A stretch of DNA of 64,000 bases from Owenia fusiformis (taxonomy: Eukaryota > Annelida > Polychaeta > Sabellida > Oweniidae). The notes below the pieces were generated by a model. The model ran no database searches, was not told the origin of the DNA, and worked only from the letters and a program-made list of their open reading frames with translations. A program made the translations under genes and the position numbers. Below are positions 61,802 to 64,000 of this stretch, one piece after another (position 1 is the first letter of the stretch; the number at the start of each line of letters is the position of its first letter). The stretch lies in contig CAIIXF020000007.1 of the NCBI GenBank assembly GCA_903813345.2, positions 31,962,698 through 32,026,697 on the forward strand. Direction: 5' to 3'.

Positions 61802-62403
61802 CAGGGTGGGCCAAAATAAACGCCACTTTTTTTTTCAAAATGCTTTTAATTTTTTTAATTTTTGATATTAAATCATAATTTGCATACAAAATGAAACTTG
61901 AGGTTGTAATCTAGCCATGGATCATAAATTATATACTTTTATTTTAATAAAATGTGTCACCAGCGTCTCACTTAAATATGTGGTGTGCCATGAGAAATAA
62001 GCATAATTCGCAAAATGTTCCTGAACTGATACGGTCTGATGTCCGCCAAGCTAATAGCCCTGATGCAACCCCAGTGAGTATAGGGTATGGGAAGGTCTCC
62101 GGGAGATTGTATAAGGACACCCCATCTAGAAAATTGCTCAACTAAAGCTGGCAATTAAGACAAGTTAAAAAAAACTTAGCTAACATGTCATTGATACTGC
62201 AATACCAGCAAGGCGACTAAAACTAAAATATATCATTAATTAAGGTGGCGGACCAATTGAACTCCCCTTTTAGATCAAATATAATCCAAGTTAAAGGACT
62301 TGTTACATTATATTATTACTAACAACCCTTGGCACTATATAACTGCAAAATTTGGGGTATGTAGGCTGGAAAATAAAAAAGTTGAGTTTTTTGGCCCACC
62401 CTG
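61802..62403. mobile_element. TA-flanked mariner-like element, 602 bp
   Basis: Perfect ends CAGGGTGGGCCAAAA and TTTTGGCCCACCCTG (15 bp) are flanked by TA (61800-61801 and 62404-62405). The interior has a GC-richer piece (about 61955-62145) reading NVPELIRSDVRQANSPD, reminiscent of the C-terminal part of mariner transposases, but with no catalytic motif. It is probably a deletion derivative. Confidence 0.75.
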
Positions 62404-62790
62404 TACATTTGATTCTTCATTTATAACTGAAGTACCAACACCTTTGCTACTTGGAAATATGCTTCCTATTTGTAAGTGCTTTTATGGATTAAACCTCTTG
62501 ATTAATTATTCAACACAATATTTGTTAAGATTCTCTTGCATTGGTGTTATTTATTGCTTTTTCAAATAAAAAGTCATTAAAATTATCTTGTTTCAAATAT
62601 CACCTGCAGACAATGAATGTTTGACACAAAAAATATTATAATATCAGTTAGCAAGAGAAGTTCTCCAAATGTGATATTTATTATCTGATTATTCACTTTG
62701 AGAATCTGTCATTCCAGTTACATATCCGAGGGAATGTAATACACACTACTATACCCCCATACTGTATCCTGTATTCCTTTAAAAGAAGTA

Positions 62791-62990
62791 CAGGCTACAT
62801 GGAAGTTGCAAATGGAGGACGTTTCTTTATTTCCATAGTTCTGAATGTATACTAGATTTTACACATATTCTAAGAGTTTTACTATACATTGTATAGATTC
62901 ATCGAGCAGTTTGCAACGTATTATTACCAGAAAAGCCCAATGGACAAAGATAGAGAGTACCCGCTCCATTTGCAACTTAACCGTACCCTG
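62791..62990. mobile_element. TA-flanked MITE, 200 bp
   Basis: The left end CAGGCTACATGGAAGTTGCA and the reverse complement of the right end (CAGGGTACGGTTAAGTTGCA) share the outer CAGG and an inner AAGTTGCAAATGGAG. TA lies on both sides (62789-62790 and 62991-62992). No coding capacity. Confidence 0.68.
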
Positions 62991-63098
62991 TATCATTTTT
63001 AAATGTGGTCACGTGGTAGGGTAGTGTGAATAGCAAATAAGATATAAGTATGATACCCAGTATAAGTGAATGTGAGAACCTCATTTTTTACATTGCAG

Positions 63099-63111
63099 AA
63101 GTGGATAAAAG
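63099..63111 (+). other. 5' leader of peptide gene 2, from a splice acceptor to the ATG
   Basis: TTTTTTACATTGCAG ending at 63098 is a strong acceptor. The 13-base leader ends AAAAG before the ATG, as in gene 1. The acceptor-to-ATG architecture is thus conserved between the paralogues. No upstream exon is identified. Confidence 0.6.
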
Positions 63112-63390
63112 ATGCATATAAAAGCTTCAACAAGTTTGTTGGTAATCTTCATGGTTGGGTGCATTGCACTGCCAGTCATTGAGTCCAGTACAATATGCAT
63201 GCCTTGCATCATCAAGACTGTTTCCCCATGTTCACAGTATAGTGGACTTGACGAAAGAGTGAAAAAGGCGACATGTTTCAAGAGGATTTACAATAATTGC
63301 AGGAAAAAGAAATGTCCGGATCTTGATGATGATAATGATGATAATGATGATGATGATGCAGATGATAATGAGGCAGATAATGAAAAATAA
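63112..63390 (+). CDS. Secreted cysteine-rich peptide 2, aspartate-rich tail
   Basis: A complete 92-residue frame. Residues 1-26 are a signal peptide (hydrophobic 8-20, one Cys at 17 inside it). The core cysteines are at 29, 32, 40, 55, 63 and 68 (C-x2-C-x7-C-x14-C-x7-C-x4-C). Shared stretches with peptide 1 are CMPCI-x-KTV, TCF/KCF-x-x-IYN-x-C and KKKCP. The spacer present in peptide 1 is absent. After C68 comes a tail of about 23 residues, roughly two thirds Asp or Glu, encoded largely by GAT repeats, so it may have grown by trinucleotide expansion. An acidic tail could bind calcium or a basic partner; that is inference. Homology with gene 1 makes both more credible as real genes. Family not recognised. 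Confidence 0.83.
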   Translation: MHIKASTSLLVIFMVGCIALPVIESSTICMPCIIKTVSPCSQYSGLDERVKKATCFKRIYNNCRKKKCPDLDDDNDDNDDDDADDNEADNEK

Positions 63391-63426
63391 ATCTTGTCAT
63401 AAGATTCATTAGACTTAAATATCTAA

Positions 63427-63432
63427 AATAAA
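63427..63432 (+). terminator. Polyadenylation signal of peptide gene 2
   Basis: AATAAA lies 37 bp after the stop, with a GT/T-rich stretch (TTGTTTGATCTTGTGTATTT) starting about 20 bp beyond it. A standard short 3' UTR. Confidence 0.7.
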
Positions 63433-63529
63433 CTGCATGAAACTATCATATTGTTTGATCTTGTGTATTTGTTTTTTGGAAAGGGTATTGTATACTATTT
63501 AATGAATACAACACTGAAGCTGTAGTGTA

Positions 63530-63852
63530 CACAGTAAACATTTCTCAATATTGATTCAATGAAAAATCAACATTCATTCAACATTGATTTTCTCACGCGT
63601 TGATAAAGCCATAATTGCCCTTCAGTGTTAAATTGAAGCTAGATTCAGGCTTGAATCAATGCTGATTCAACACTTGATTCAGTGTTGGTATTCAGACTTG
63701 ATTCAAGGTGGAGGATATCAGTGTTGAATCAAGCTTGATTTTAAGGTTCATTCAGGATTGAGGTTTTTATGTTGAATCACGCTTGATATCAAGATTAAAT
63801 TAACCCCGATTTGCCATCAACCTTGATTCAACCTTGAGAAATGTTTGCTGTG
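63530..63852. mobile_element. TA-flanked MITE rich in TTGATTCAA motifs
   Basis: The ends CACAGTAAACATTTCTCAA and (reverse-complemented right end) CACAGCAAACATTTCTCAA are inverted with one mismatch and flanked by TA (63528-63529 and 63853-63854). The 323-bp interior repeats TTGATTCAA/TTGAATCAA-type words more than ten times in both orientations, so almost the whole element can fold back. No coding capacity. Confidence 0.8.
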
Positions 63853-64000
63853 TATTTGTAGTTCTCAATTTAGGAACTCCTATCTCTGTGTCATTTGGAT
63901 TTTACCGCAAGGGGACACTTCAACAGTGTTTGTTTGCCTCATTCTTAGAAGGATTTTTTGGAATGATCTCACAACATGAATAGTTGAAAGTATGACTCAC

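Larger units (their letters stand above)
53741..64000 (+). other. Intron 2 of alpha-catulin (partial), hosting two peptide genes
   Basis: No further catulin exon was found up to the window end, so this intron exceeds 10 kb. It contains a piggyBac-like element, AT-rich repeats, a degraded relative of the 51934 element, two small peptide genes on the same strand and four TA-flanked elements. From 56000 to 57600 and from 58830 to 60040 I see only AT-rich sequence with chance frames. A candidate mini-exon with AG before and GT after lies at about 57187-57220, but has no protein support. Confidence 0.7.

Overview
This window is metazoan nuclear DNA: AT-rich, with split exons carrying GT/AG splice sites, very long introns, many tandem repeats and a dense load of small inverted-repeat (MITE-like) transposons. 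The (GGAC/GTCC)n-bearing repeats, the tRNA-derived SINEs and the protein matches point to a marine invertebrate, perhaps a lophotrochozoan such as a mollusc. The taxon is an inference. Nothing looks prokaryotic.

Layout. On the minus strand, 1981-2121 is a clean internal exon that opens a PDZ domain (tamalin/GRASP-CYTIP-like is my best guess). A plausible first coding exon for the same gene lies at 11834-11887, also minus strand. The start codon of a plus-strand gene lies 358 bp to its right. That gene is recognisable as alpha-catulin (CTNNAL1, alpha-catenin/vinculin family): exon 1 is at 12245-12337 and exon 2 at 53551-53740, in matching splice phase, separated by a 41.2-kb intron. Later catulin exons are not visible here. 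The 11888-12244 interval is therefore a candidate bidirectional promoter.

Intron 1 of catulin (12338-53550) holds no gene I can support. It does hold six large tandem arrays (units of about 25, 67, 110, 44, 55-60 and 81 bp), two SINE or SINE-like tRNA-derived sequences, and several terminal-inverted-repeat elements with good target-site duplications. Just before exon 2 there is a 42-bp minisatellite copied from the coding sequence of exon 2 itself. A 1.9-kb transposon with nearly identical 48-bp inverted ends has split that array.

Intron 2 (from 53741 to the window end) contains a piggyBac-like element and two complete small genes on the catulin strand, at 58330-58614 and 63112-63390. They encode paralogous secreted cysteine-rich peptides that share a six-cysteine core. 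One ends in a lysine-rich tail and the other in an aspartate-rich tail. Both have a splice acceptor 13-14 bases before the ATG and a polyadenylation signal downstream. The second gene sits in a cluster of TA-flanked mariner-type elements, one of which retains a decayed transposase. This peptide pair, which I do not recognise, is the best candidate for something undescribed.
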